DNA of 33,869 bases, taken from Haloferax prahovense DSM 18310 (GTDB lineage Archaea > Halobacteriota > Halobacteria > Halobacteriales > Haloferacaceae). Shown here in pieces: positions 15,578 to 23,193 of the stretch; position 1 is the first letter of the stretch, and every line of letters starts with the position of its first letter. The notes under the pieces are model-generated. The model made no database searches, was not told the origin of the DNA, and saw only the letters and a list, made by a program, of their open reading frames with translations. A program made the position numbers and the translations under genes. The DNA lies in NCBI RefSeq assembly GCF_000336815.1, contig NZ_AOLG01000050.1, positions 51,816 to 85,684 of the forward strand, read 5' to 3'.

Positions 15578-16252
15578 ATGATCGCAGTCGTGCAGTTCGG
15601 CGGCTCGAACTGCGACCGCGACGCCGTGCGCGCGCTGTCCGACCTCGGCTTCGAGGCCGAGCGCGTCTGGCACGAAGACCCCCTCCCCGAGGAGACGACG
15701 GGCATCGTCCTCCCCGGCGGCTTCTCGTACGGCGACTACCTGCGCGGCGGCGCGATGGCCGCCCGCTCGCCCATCATGAAGTCGGTCCGCGAGGCGGCCG
15801 CAGAGGGCGTCCCCGTCCTCGGCGTCTGCAACGGCGCGCAGATCGGTTGCGAGTCCGGGCTCACCCCCGGCGCGTTCACGACGAACGCGAGCGCCCGCTT
15901 CCAGTGCGAACACGTCTACCTCCGCGTCGAGAACGCGGACACCCGCTGGACCGCAGCGTACGAGGAAGGCGAGGTCATCGAACTCCCCATCGCCCACGGC
16001 GAGGGACGCTTCGAACTCGACGCCGACGGCTACGAGGAGCTCGAAGCCGACGACCGGATTCTCTTCCGCTACTGCGACGAGGACGGCACCGTCACCGACG
16101 AGGCGAACCCCAACGGCTCGCTCGGGAACGTCGCGGGTATCCTCGGCGACAGCGAGTCCATCGCGGTGCTGATGCCGCACCCCGAACGGGCGTCGCTACC
16201 GCAGCTCGGCAACACCGACGGTCGGGGTGTACTGGCGGGCTTCGAGGGATAG
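15578..16252 (+). CDS. purQ: Phosphoribosylformylglycinamidine synthase subunit PurQ (glutaminase)
   Basis: PurQ hydrolyses glutamine and channels ammonia to PurL for conversion of FGAR to FGAM in purine synthesis. The 224-residue class I glutamine amidotransferase has the nucleophile Cys84 in VLGVCNGAQIG, and His201 with Glu203 in MPHPERAS completing the triad. The N-terminus MIAVVQFGGSNCDRDAV and LPGGFSYGDYLRGG are diagnostic of PurQ. The ATG at 15578 comes 1 nt after the purS stop, so it is translationally coupled. It is followed by a TATA-like run and a GC hairpin (16254-16287). Confidence 0.95.
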   Translation: MIAVVQFGGSNCDRDAVRALSDLGFEAERVWHEDPLPEETTGIVLPGGFSYGDYLRGGAMAARSPIMKSVREAAAEGVPVLGVCNGAQIGCESGLTPGAFTTNASARFQCEHVYLRVENADTRWTAAYEEGEVIELPIAHGEGRFELDADGYEELEADDRILFRYCDEDGTVTDEANPNGSLGNVAGILGDSESIAVLMPHPERASLPQLGNTDGRGVLAGFEG

Positions 16253-16253
16253 A

Positions 16254-16287
16254 GTATAAAAAGACCGTCCGCCGCGGTGGCGGGCGG
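16254..16287 (+). other. TATA-like run and GC hairpin just after purQ
   Basis: GTATAAAAAG (16254-16263) follows the purQ stop by 1-2 nt, then CCGTCCGCC (16265-16273) pairs with GGCGGGCGG (16279-16287), with one G:U, around a 5-nt loop. This may be a purQ terminator region, or a promoter for a short RNA running rightward. The order (A/T first, hairpin after) is not that of a standard terminator. Confidence 0.4.
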
Positions 16288-16368
16288 CACGGGGTCGGTT
16301 GGCGAACGGAGCGGCGTACACGATGAGCGATGTTGGAGTGTCGAGGTTTCCGACCCGCGTACCGCGTG

Positions 16369-16485
16369 CTATGGGGCGAGAGCGCAGGGAGCGTCCGTGG
16401 CGATCCACGCCTCGGCGTTCTCCTCTTCGCGAATCTCGAACCACCCATCCGCGTAGTAGACGGTCTTGTACGTGTGTTTCGTCAT
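16369..16485 (-). CDS. 38-residue haloarchaeal protein with DGWFEI and WIATD motifs
   Basis: This short gene reads ATG (16485) to TAG (16369). It encodes a 38-residue protein whose core is YYADGWFEIREEENAEAWIA, followed by TDAPCALAP. It is acidic, with two Trp and two Tyr pairs and one Cys, and no membrane segment. I recall many haloarchaeal genomes carrying a small protein with the same DGWFEI ... AWIA(T/S)D pattern (possibly DUF7331; the number is from memory). The frame has good haloarchaeal third-position G/C. It probably forms a small beta-sheet; no function is known. It stands alone in an otherwise gene-free 490-nt gap between purQ and raSEA. An A/T-rich CATATTCGG on the minus strand near 16521-16529 is about 40 nt upstream. 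Confidence 0.75.
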   Translation of the reverse strand: MTKHTYKTVYYADGWFEIREEENAEAWIATDAPCALAP

Positions 16486-16744
16486 GATGGCGGGCGGCTC
16501 GGATGGACACGTCCGAACCACCGAATATGACAACGACTCACACCCTCTTTGATACGAATATCCTATCCGACGGTTAGGGGGCAGTTACTCTCCGATAGCA
16601 CTACCTAACGCGGTCGAATCGGAGAAAACGAGCCGGGATACTGGACGAACGGTCGGAGATGCAGGCGGGCGACGGCCCGGCCCGGGTCGAAGGTCGTTCG
16701 CCCGCGCGAGCGGCGTGAGCCCGGGTGGCGCGGAACGCGCCGAC
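16486..16744. other. Structured non-coding stretch between the 38-residue gene and raSEA
   Basis: No gene seen. Two inverted repeats are present: CTCCGAT (16590-16596) / ATCGGAG (16618-16624), and GCGGGCGA (16665-16672) / TCGCCCGC (16698-16705). The second is about 40 nt past the raSEA stop on the minus strand and may terminate it. Confidence 0.4.
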
Positions 16745-17827
16745 CTACTTGACCAGCGGCATGTTGTAGCTCGTCTCGTTATCGAGGACGAACTCCCACG
16801 TCGCCTCGCAGTCGCAGGACACCTGGTCGAAGACGGTCGGGTCCTGCCGGAGGTTGAAGTCCTTGACCGCCTTGAACACGAGTTCGTCGCAGTCGCCGCA
16901 GTTGTGCGCGCCGCGCTCTTGGCCGCCGCCGACGGGGTCGGAGACGACGATGGCGTCCACGTCGGCCGTCTCTCGGAGCGCGTCGGCGACCGACCAGAGC
17001 CACGGCGGGCGGTAGCCGCCGTTGAAGAACAGCTCGTCGACCATCGTGTAGCGCTGGACGTTCGTCGGGTTCATCGAGACGGTGTGGCAGTTGTCGACCG
17101 CCGCACACCGGCGGATGGACGACTTCATGTCGTCGAGCGCCTCGGGCTCCGAGAGGAACGGCGGCTTCATCAGGAGGTACGCCTTGACGCCGCCGCCGGC
17201 CGCGGCGGCCTCCTCGCAGGCGTCCTCGAAGTCGGCGAAGTCGAAGTACTTGTTCACGCAGTCGTGGCGGACGCGGTCGGTGGCGGTTTCGAGACCGACT
17301 GCCACGTCGGTTTCGAGGCCGCGGTCGGTGAAGTCCGCGAGCTTCTCGCGCGTGACGAAGTCGGGGAGCGACTCGACGACCATGCGGTCGCGGTCGGCGA
17401 ACGTCTCGGCGATGGCGTCGCGGGTCTCAGCGGGCACCTCGCGCTCGTCGAGGAACGAGCCGGAGGTGTAAATCTTGATCAGGCCCGCTTTCTCGCCGTC
17501 GTCCATCTCTTCGACCTCGTGGTCGAGACAGACCCGAATCTGGTCCATCAGCGCCTCGTGGGCGACGGTGCCGCCCTCGACGGACTCGGCGACGTAGCCG
17601 CACATGGTACAGCCGCCGGCGCGCGCCCACCGGCAGCCGCCGGTGTTGAGGATAATCGTCAGCGAGTCGTAGACGCCGTCGGGCGTGTTGTCCTCGTCTA
17701 TCCACACCCGGGTGGGCTCGTGGGGGTCGTAGGTCTTCTGCTTCCGCGAACGGATGTCGCGCATCACCTTGTTGTGCGCGTCCATCCCGCGTCCCCGCTC
17801 GTAGACCTCGGGGCTCGGCTTACTCAT
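16745..17827 (-). CDS. raSEA: Archaeosine synthase radical SAM subunit RaSEA
   Basis: RaSEA works with ArcS to convert lysine-modified preQ0 (q0kN) at position 15 of tRNA into archaeosine, splitting the adduct by radical SAM chemistry. The 360-residue protein has the unusual cluster motif CX7CX2C (CRWARAGGCTMC) at Cys65, Cys73 and Cys76, rather than the common CX3CX2C; this spacing, together with TIILNTGGC before it and SGSFLDEREVP after it, is typical of the TIGR01210/RaSEA family. It ends with several further Cys (NCGDCDELVF, QVSCDCEATWEF), probably a metal site. The ATG at 17827 has a minus-strand CGCTTTACG about 27 nt upstream. arcS and tgtA are not in the window. High confidence. Confidence 0.93.
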   Translation of the reverse strand: MSKPSPEVYERGRGMDAHNKVMRDIRSRKQKTYDPHEPTRVWIDEDNTPDGVYDSLTIILNTGGCRWARAGGCTMCGYVAESVEGGTVAHEALMDQIRVCLDHEVEEMDDGEKAGLIKIYTSGSFLDEREVPAETRDAIAETFADRDRMVVESLPDFVTREKLADFTDRGLETDVAVGLETATDRVRHDCVNKYFDFADFEDACEEAAAAGGGVKAYLLMKPPFLSEPEALDDMKSSIRRCAAVDNCHTVSMNPTNVQRYTMVDELFFNGGYRPPWLWSVADALRETADVDAIVVSDPVGGGQERGAHNCGDCDELVFKAVKDFNLRQDPTVFDQVSCDCEATWEFVLDNETSYNMPLVK

Positions 17828-17902
17828 TGGATACCCGTATCGGACGGGCGCGTAAAGCGGCTTCGTCTGGCTTCGGCGGCGGGCGGTAGCGGCCGCCGGC
17901 CC

Positions 17903-18751
17903 TCACATGTTCCGCGAGATGTACCGGTCGATGTCGGCGACGAGCGACGGCCGGAACGTCCAGTAGCCCTCCCAGCGCTTCGGTTCGGTCTCGAGCGCGA
18001 GGAGGGCGACGGGGTGGCCCGGGGCCACCCCGTCGATACTCCGCTCGTCACCTGCCTTCTCCCCGTCGGCCGCACCGCCGGTTCCGGTCGTTCCGTCCAA
18101 CCCACCGTCCGGCGGCGTGTAGACCACGAACCACGAGTCGCAGAAGTCATCGGTGTAGCCGCCGTGGCTCATGAGTTTGGAGTTGAACGGCGGCGTCCAG
18201 TCCGGAATTCCGTAGATGTGCGTCTGCACGTCGGTCGACGCGACCTTCTGGTAGACTGCCCGCGTCCCCCGCTCGTCTTCGATTCGGGAGAGCCGCTGGA
18301 ACGACGACCGGAGTCTCCCGTCGCCGGCGCGCCACGCGTGGCGCTCGATGTACCGCGAAATCGCCACGAGCAGCAGTTTCTCCTTGTCTGATTCGGGGTA
18401 GCCGCGGAGGGAAAACGGCACGTCGTCGAGTCGCATGAGCACCGACGGGAGTTCGAACTCGGCGAGGTTCGCCTGTCCCGTCTTGTAGAGGTCCGAGTTC
18501 ACGAGGAGGACGGCGTTCATCACTTCCTCCAGCGGCGAGGTCGCGACGACCTCTCGTCCCTCGGGCGTCTGCTCGGTGAGCACGACCACGTCGTCGCCGT
18601 GAGCGTCGTCGGACAGTTCGTCGACGCCGACCGGCTGGTCGGCGAACGTGGTTTCGAGCATCCGCTGGACGGGGTCGGGAGCCGAGCGGTTGACCACCGA
18701 AAGCGACCGACTCGCGGTGTCAATCGCGCCGAGGAAACTGTCGAGTCCCAT
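17903..18751 (-). CDS. DICT sensory domain protein
   Basis: The 282-residue soluble protein matches the DICT domain, named for its occurrence with diguanylate cyclases and two-component proteins and thought to sense a small molecule or to couple sensors. Family blocks: SLSVVNRSAPDPVQRMLET (residues about 16-34), VLLVNSDLYKTGQANL, DDVPFSLRGYPESDKEKLLLVAISRYIE, RSSFQRLSRIEDERGTRAVY, and DSWFVVYTPP. Between DSWFVVY and VALLALETEPKRWEGYWTF there is a Gly/Asp-rich insertion of about 35 residues that overlaps a 9-bp inverted repeat in the DNA (18011-18031). The ATG at 18751 is chosen because a minus-strand GCTATTTCG (18788-18780) lies about 33 nt upstream. In haloarchaea DICT proteins often stand alone, as here. 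The ligand is unknown. Confidence 0.87.
   Translation of the reverse strand: MGLDSFLGAIDTASRSLSVVNRSAPDPVQRMLETTFADQPVGVDELSDDAHGDDVVVLTEQTPEGREVVATSPLEEVMNAVLLVNSDLYKTGQANLAEFELPSVLMRLDDVPFSLRGYPESDKEKLLLVAISRYIERHAWRAGDGRLRSSFQRLSRIEDERGTRAVYQKVASTDVQTHIYGIPDWTPPFNSKLMSHGGYTDDFCDSWFVVYTPPDGGLDGTTGTGGAADGEKAGDERSIDGVAPGHPVALLALETEPKRWEGYWTFRPSLVADIDRYISRNM
18011..18031. repeat. 9-bp inverted repeat inside the DICT gene
   Basis: GGGGTGGCC (18011-18019) and GGCCACCCC (18023-18031) are exact reverse complements with a 3-nt spacer. It encodes the edge of the low-complexity insertion. Confidence 0.5.
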
Positions 18752-18881
18752 CTGGTTCGTGGAAACGACTGACCGCCGACGAAATAGCTGTTTTGGAGGT
18801 CGGGGGTGCGACCGTGCCGCCGCGGCCGAACACGGCACCGCAGCGACAGACGTTCATATGCGTCGCGCCCGTAGGTGGCCC

Positions 18882-19961
18882 ATGGAGCGCCGCACGCTCC
18901 TCTCGCTTCTCGCGGGCGGCCTCGCCGGCCTCGCCGGGTGCGGGACGCCCGAGTGGGAGACGGAGACGCCGACCCCCGAGGAGGGGACGGACGCGCCGAT
19001 CGAGACGCCGACGACCGAAGCGCGCGTGGAGCGGTCGCTGACGCTCTGGAACCCGACGCCGGACCCGGTTTTCACGACCGTCGTCGGCGTCCGCGACGAC
19101 CGCGACGTGTTCTTCGAGAACCGCGACCTGCTGCCCGGCGAGCGGGCCGGGCTATCGGTCGCGGTCCCGACCGGGGAGACGGCGGTGCTCGTCGAGACGG
19201 ACACCGGCCTGCGGGCCCGCTCGACGTGGACCGTCGACGCGGCGTTCGAAGGGCTGGAGGTCGTCCTCGGCCGGGGGAGCGCGGAGTTCTGGCGGACCGT
19301 CTCGTGCGACGCCCGGGGAGAGTGCTCGCTCGCGGCGGCGACCCCCGACGACGGGCCGAGAATCGACCTCCCGCTCGTCGGCGACGGCTCCTCACGGTGG
19401 TACGCACCCGCTGGCGTCGTCGTGGAGAACCCCGGCCCCGAGACGACCGCTCGGCTCCGCATCGACCTCGGGAACACGGTGCTCGTCGACCAGGCGTACC
19501 GCGTCCCGTCGGGGGCGCGGCTGTCGATTCCGGTGACGTACCGAAGCGGGGACTACCGCGTCGCCGTCGAGACCGACGAGCGACGCGTCGAGACGGGGTG
19601 GCCAGTACCCGACGAGCCGACGAAGTACGTCGACGTGTCGAGCGGAGCGACGGGCTGTGGACCGTCGAACACGACGCTCACAATCGCCAACCGCGACGAC
19701 GAACCCCACCGACTCTCGCTCCGGGTCGACGCCGCGAGCGGCGACGAGTCGTTCGACCGCGTGCTCGCCCTCGCCCCCGGCGAAGTCCGGGAACTCGTCC
19801 CCGTGACGACCTCCGGAGCGCACGCCGTGTCGGCGAGCCTCGAAACCGGGGCAGCGGTGTCGGGAACGTGGTGGTCGTGCCCGCCGCGCGGCCCCGCGAG
19901 CGTCGTCGTCGACGCCACCGGAACCGTCTCGTTGCGGGTCGCCGGCCCGCAACCGGGATAA
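18882..19961 (+). CDS. Tat-exported lipoprotein with three beta-sandwich-like repeats
   Basis: The 359-residue protein starts MERRTLLSLLAGGLAGLAGC: a twin-arginine (RRTLL) signal and a lipobox ending at Cys20, typical of haloarchaeal Tat lipoproteins. A Thr/Pro/Glu-rich linker (residues about 21-46) follows. The rest seems to hold three similar extracellular beta modules, beginning near LTLWNPTPDP (residue about 52), VVVENPGPET (about 180) and LTIANRDDEP (about 266). Each opens with an N-P/N-R turn and contains a PGE/PSG segment before a strand. I know no specific function. The ATG at 18882 has GTTCATATG at about 18852-18860 as TATA-like box. An alternative upstream ATG (18858) would prefix RRARRWP. 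It diverges from the DICT gene. Confidence 0.83.
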   Translation: MERRTLLSLLAGGLAGLAGCGTPEWETETPTPEEGTDAPIETPTTEARVERSLTLWNPTPDPVFTTVVGVRDDRDVFFENRDLLPGERAGLSVAVPTGETAVLVETDTGLRARSTWTVDAAFEGLEVVLGRGSAEFWRTVSCDARGECSLAAATPDDGPRIDLPLVGDGSSRWYAPAGVVVENPGPETTARLRIDLGNTVLVDQAYRVPSGARLSIPVTYRSGDYRVAVETDERRVETGWPVPDEPTKYVDVSSGATGCGPSNTTLTIANRDDEPHRLSLRVDAASGDESFDRVLALAPGEVRELVPVTTSGAHAVSASLETGAAVSGTWWSCPPRGPASVVVDATGTVSLRVAGPQPG

Positions 19962-20013
19962 GTCGCACGGATTGCCGCAATCCCCTGACGGTTCCGCGTC
20001 GGCTCGCGACGGG

Positions 20014-20031
20014 GTAACCTCGAACGGTTAC
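20014..20031. promoter_or_regulatory. Palindrome upstream of the AOR gene
   Basis: GTAACC (20014-20019) and GGTTAC (20026-20031) are perfect reverse complements with a 6-nt spacer, 57 nt before the AOR start. It is a candidate binding site for a dimeric regulator. A possible Shine-Dalgarno GAGGA (20078-20082) precedes the ATG by 5 nt, so the AOR mRNA may be leadered. Confidence 0.45.
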
Positions 20032-20087
20032 ATGGAGGTGGGAATCACTAACCCGACAGCGTCCGTATATAATCAACGAGGATTACA

Positions 20088-22019
20088 ATGACTGAATTCG
20101 GTGGTTATCACGACAGGGTCGCTCGGGTGGACCTGTCATCCGGCGACATCGCGTACGAGGGAATCGACGACGAGGACGCACGGAAGTACATCGGGGCCCG
20201 CGGCCTCGGCGTGAAGTACGTCTTCGACCAGGGACCGGACGTGGACCCGCTTGGACCGGACAACCTCCTCACGTTCATGACCGGCCCGCTCACCGGCACG
20301 CAGACGGTGATGAGCGGTCGCATCGCGGTCGTGACGAAATCCCCGCTCACGGGGACCGTCACCGACTCGCACCACGGCGGCTGGAGCGGGGCGCGACTCA
20401 AGTGGTCCGGCTTCGACGGCCTGCTGTTCGAAGGGAAAGCCGAACACCCGGTCTACGCGGTCGTCGAAGACGGCGAACTGACGCTCCACGACGCCGAGCA
20501 CATCTGGGGCCGGGGCGTCCACGACACCATCGAGGAACTCGAAGGCGAGGTCGACGGGAGCCTCGGCAAGAACCTCTCGATAATGGCCATCGGCCCCGGC
20601 GGCGAAAACGAGGTCAAGTTCGGCTGCATCGTCAACGAAGACGACCGCGCGTCCGGCCGTGGCGGCACGGGCGCGGTCATGGGCTCGAAGAACCTCAAGG
20701 CAATCGTCGTGAAGTCCGGCACGCGGATGCCGAAGCCCGCCGACGCCGACACGTTCAAGCAGGGCTACCAGCAGGCGATGCAGCTCATCCGCGAGTCCGA
20801 GGTCACCGCGCCCAACGAGGGCGGCCTGTCGCTGTACGGGACGAACGTCCTGATGAACGCGGGCGAGGAGCTCGACGGTCTCCCGACGAAAAACGGGAAG
20901 TACACCTCGACCGCGGCGATGCGAGACGCCGAGGGCGTCGACATCGACTCCGAGCGCGTCTCCGGCGAGAACGTCCGCGAGAACATCCTCGTCGACGAGC
21001 CGACCTGTCACTCCTGTCCCGTCGCCTGTAAGAAGGAAGTCGAGGTGTCGGTGATGCACAAAGGCGAAGAGATGAACGTCCGCGGCGAGTCCTACGAGTA
21101 CGAGTCAGCCTACGCGCTGGGCCCGAACTCCGGACACACCGAGCGCGACGAAATCGCCGTCATGATCGACCGGTGTAACGACATGGGCGTCGACACCATC
21201 GAGATGGGCAATATGATGGCGATGGCGATGGAGATGTCCGAGCAGGGCAAACTCGACGGACTGAGCGAACAGCTCGACTGGGGCGACACCGAGCGCATGA
21301 TCGACCTCATCACCGAGGTCGCGAACCGCGACGGCGACCTCGCCGACGCGCTCGCGGAGGGCGCGAACGGCCTCGCCGAGCGCTTCGACGCCCACGACAA
21401 CTCGCTTGCCGTCAAGGGTCAGACCATCCCGGCGTACGACCCCCGCTGCATGAAGGGCATGGGCATCGGCTACGCCACCTCGAACCGCGGCGCGTGTCAC
21501 CTCCGCGGCTACACGCCGTCCGCCGAGATTCTCGGCATTCCGGAGAAACACGACCCCCACGAGTGGCGCGGGAAGGGCGAACTCGTGGCGCTGTTCCAGG
21601 ACATGCACGCCATCTCGGACTCGTTCGACATCTGCAAGTTCAACGCGTTCGCGGAGGGCATCGAGGAGTACGTCCTGCAGTACAACGGCATGACCGGCCG
21701 CGACGTGAGCGAGGAGGAACTGCTCGAAACCGGTGACCGAATCTACACGTTAGAGCGGTACTACAACAACCTCGTCGGCTTCGACGGTGCCGACGACTCG
21801 CTGCCGGGACGCTTCGTCGAGGGCGACGAGGCGATGCCCGGACAGGGCGCGTCCGAGGGCCAGCTGTGCGAACTCGACGAGATGAAAGAAGAGTACTACG
21901 CCCGCCGCCAGTGGGTCGACGGCGTCGTCCCCGACGAGCGTCTCGACGAACTCGGCATCGACATCGGCCCCGGCACGGGCGTCTCCCGCGGCGACTCGCC
22001 CGCGCCCGCCGACGACTGA
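20088..22019 (+). CDS. aor: Aldehyde:ferredoxin oxidoreductase family protein (tungstopterin)
   Basis: AOR-family enzymes oxidise aldehydes to carboxylates, passing electrons to ferredoxin, with a tungsten (rarely molybdenum) bis-pterin and one [4Fe-4S] cluster. The 643-residue length is normal. N-terminal pterin-binding blocks are YIGARGLGVKYVF (residues about 34-46), GPLTGTQTVMSGR (66-78) and HHGGWSGARLKWSGFDGL (95-112). AIGPGGENEVKFGCIVNEDDRASGRGGTGAVMGSKNLKAI (167-206) carries the family core. The cluster Cys are Cys307, Cys310 and Cys314 (CHSCPVAC) and Cys516 (FDICKFNAF). The substrate is unknown in haloarchaea. SAMP3, the likely dithiolene sulfur carrier for the pterin, is encoded about 2.6 kb away. 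The ATG at 20088 is the only start that fits. Confidence 0.94.
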   Translation: MTEFGGYHDRVARVDLSSGDIAYEGIDDEDARKYIGARGLGVKYVFDQGPDVDPLGPDNLLTFMTGPLTGTQTVMSGRIAVVTKSPLTGTVTDSHHGGWSGARLKWSGFDGLLFEGKAEHPVYAVVEDGELTLHDAEHIWGRGVHDTIEELEGEVDGSLGKNLSIMAIGPGGENEVKFGCIVNEDDRASGRGGTGAVMGSKNLKAIVVKSGTRMPKPADADTFKQGYQQAMQLIRESEVTAPNEGGLSLYGTNVLMNAGEELDGLPTKNGKYTSTAAMRDAEGVDIDSERVSGENVRENILVDEPTCHSCPVACKKEVEVSVMHKGEEMNVRGESYEYESAYALGPNSGHTERDEIAVMIDRCNDMGVDTIEMGNMMAMAMEMSEQGKLDGLSEQLDWGDTERMIDLITEVANRDGDLADALAEGANGLAERFDAHDNSLAVKGQTIPAYDPRCMKGMGIGYATSNRGACHLRGYTPSAEILGIPEKHDPHEWRGKGELVALFQDMHAISDSFDICKFNAFAEGIEEYVLQYNGMTGRDVSEEELLETGDRIYTLERYYNNLVGFDGADDSLPGRFVEGDEAMPGQGASEGQLCELDEMKEEYYARRQWVDGVVPDERLDELGIDIGPGTGVSRGDSPAPADD

Positions 22020-22020
22020 G

Positions 22021-22069
22021 GCGACCGCCCGAGTCGGTCGCACTCGACTCCCACCGATTCACGCGTTTT
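22021..22069 (+). terminator. Hairpin terminator after the AOR gene
   Basis: GCGACCG (22021-22027) pairs perfectly with CGGTCGC (22035-22041), starting 1 nt after the stop. A T-run, CGTTTTTCG (22063-22071), follows. Convergent gene on the other side. Confidence 0.5.
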
Positions 22070-22781
22070 TCGACCGATTTCGAACCGTCGTGGCGACGAG
22101 TCTCTCGACGAGCGCCGCGGCGGCCCCGCCGAGGCCGCCGAAGCCGACGCCGAACACCAGTCCGGAGAACGCCCCCCAAAGCGGGAGTCCGACCGAGTCG
22201 CCGTCGAGGTCGGGCGGGCGGAACCCCGTCGAACCGACTCGGACGAACCCGTCCGCGTTCGGGGGCACGTCGCCGAGACCGACGCGGGCGACGACCGCAG
22301 CGACGGCGACTGCGGCGGCGAAGCCGAGCGCGACAGACGCCCCCGTGACGAATCCCTCGGCGGGGCGTCGGGACCACGCCGTGAGGCGCGCCGTGACGAC
22401 CCCGGCGAGAAAGAGGCAGGCGGCCGGCAGCGCGCCCAGCCAGTACCACGAGTCGGCCGGGCCGTCGAGTCCATCGACGAGGTTGCGGAGGACGACCGCG
22501 CGACCGGAGCCGGTCGTCTCGACGAGTCGAACGGGCAGTCCCATCGCGCCGCCGAACGTCCAGACGGGGACGAAGGCTGACGGGACGGGCTTCCCGGCGG
22601 TCATCTCGGTCGCAGCATCGAGCGTAGAAAACGAGCCGTCGGTAGCGAGGGCGAGCCAGGCGGTGACCGCGAGCGTGCCGACGACGAACGCGGCGACGCC
22701 GGCGGCGAACCCGGTCGGCAGGAGGGCGCGACCCTCGTCGTCGCGGGGGAGCGAGTAGAGGCGCGGGGACGGGGAGGGCAT
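22059..22781 (-). CDS. Multi-pass membrane protein of unknown function
   Basis: I do not recognise this 240-residue protein. After a charged N-terminus (MPSPSPRLYSLPRDDEGRA) it has about five hydrophobic segments: residues about 22-45, 70-90, 111-130, 141-165 and 200-225. Gly/Ala content is high. There is no obvious catalytic motif. The ATG at 22781 is chosen because the in-frame residues further upstream (to 22910) overlap azlD and are Ser/Arg-rich shadow sequence. It follows azlCD on the same strand (73-nt gap) and converges with aor. The gap suggests it may be a third gene of the azlCD transcript. Function unknown. Confidence 0.8.
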   Translation of the reverse strand: MPSPSPRLYSLPRDDEGRALLPTGFAAGVAAFVVGTLAVTAWLALATDGSFSTLDAATEMTAGKPVPSAFVPVWTFGGAMGLPVRLVETTGSGRAVVLRNLVDGLDGPADSWYWLGALPAACLFLAGVVTARLTAWSRRPAEGFVTGASVALGFAAAVAVAAVVARVGLGDVPPNADGFVRVGSTGFRPPDLDGDSVGLPLWGAFSGLVFGVGFGGLGGAAAALVERLVATTVRNRSKNA

Positions 22782-22854
22782 GTGTGCGGTCGTGGTCGCC
22801 CGTGAGACGAGTATCTTGGGGGAGGCGACGGACCGGACCATTGGGGGCGACGAT

Positions 22855-23193
22855 TCAGACGACGAACCGGAGGACCCAGAGCGCACCCATGCCGACGAGG
22901 ATGGTGACAAGCACGCGTTCTGTGTACCACGCGGCGAGCGCGGCCAGCGCGCCCGCGACGAGTTTGTCGTTGCCGACGGAGACCGCGAGGTCGCCGGAGG
23001 GGGCGAGGAGCGCGGGGAAGACGAGCGCCGCGAACACGGCCGCGGGGACGTACTCCAAGGCCGACTCGGCCGCCGGCGGCACGTCGTCGATGCGGCCGAA
23101 CAGGTAGATGAACGACCCGCGGATGGCGAACGTGAGGACGCCCGCGAGGGCGATGACGAGCCAGACGGTCGCCGAGTCGTAGCCGGTCGGCAT
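22855..23193 (-). CDS. azlD: AzlD-type branched-chain amino acid exporter small subunit
   Basis: AzlD is the small membrane partner of AzlC in the branched-chain amino acid exporter (LIV-E) family. The 112-residue protein has four predicted membrane helices and the family start VWLVIALAGVLTFAIRGSF; the FAIR(G)SF motif with its Arg is characteristic, followed by VPPAAESALEYVPAAVFAAL. Its ATG (23193) lies immediately next to the azlC stop (23194), so the pair is translationally coupled. The transported compound is unknown; family members handle leucine, valine, isoleucine and some toxic analogues. Confidence 0.92.
   Translation of the reverse strand: MPTGYDSATVWLVIALAGVLTFAIRGSFIYLFGRIDDVPPAAESALEYVPAAVFAALVFPALLAPSGDLAVSVGNDKLVAGALAALAAWYTERVLVTILVGMGALWVLRFVV

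Noticed and set aside
16665..16705. Attachment site or mobile element end
   Set aside because: It is a simple inverted repeat without a tRNA, integrase or direct repeat nearby.
16253..16744. tRNA or other known RNA gene in the purQ-raSEA gap
   Set aside because: No cloverleaf arms, T-loop TTCGA pattern with matching stems, or other known RNA pattern could be found.
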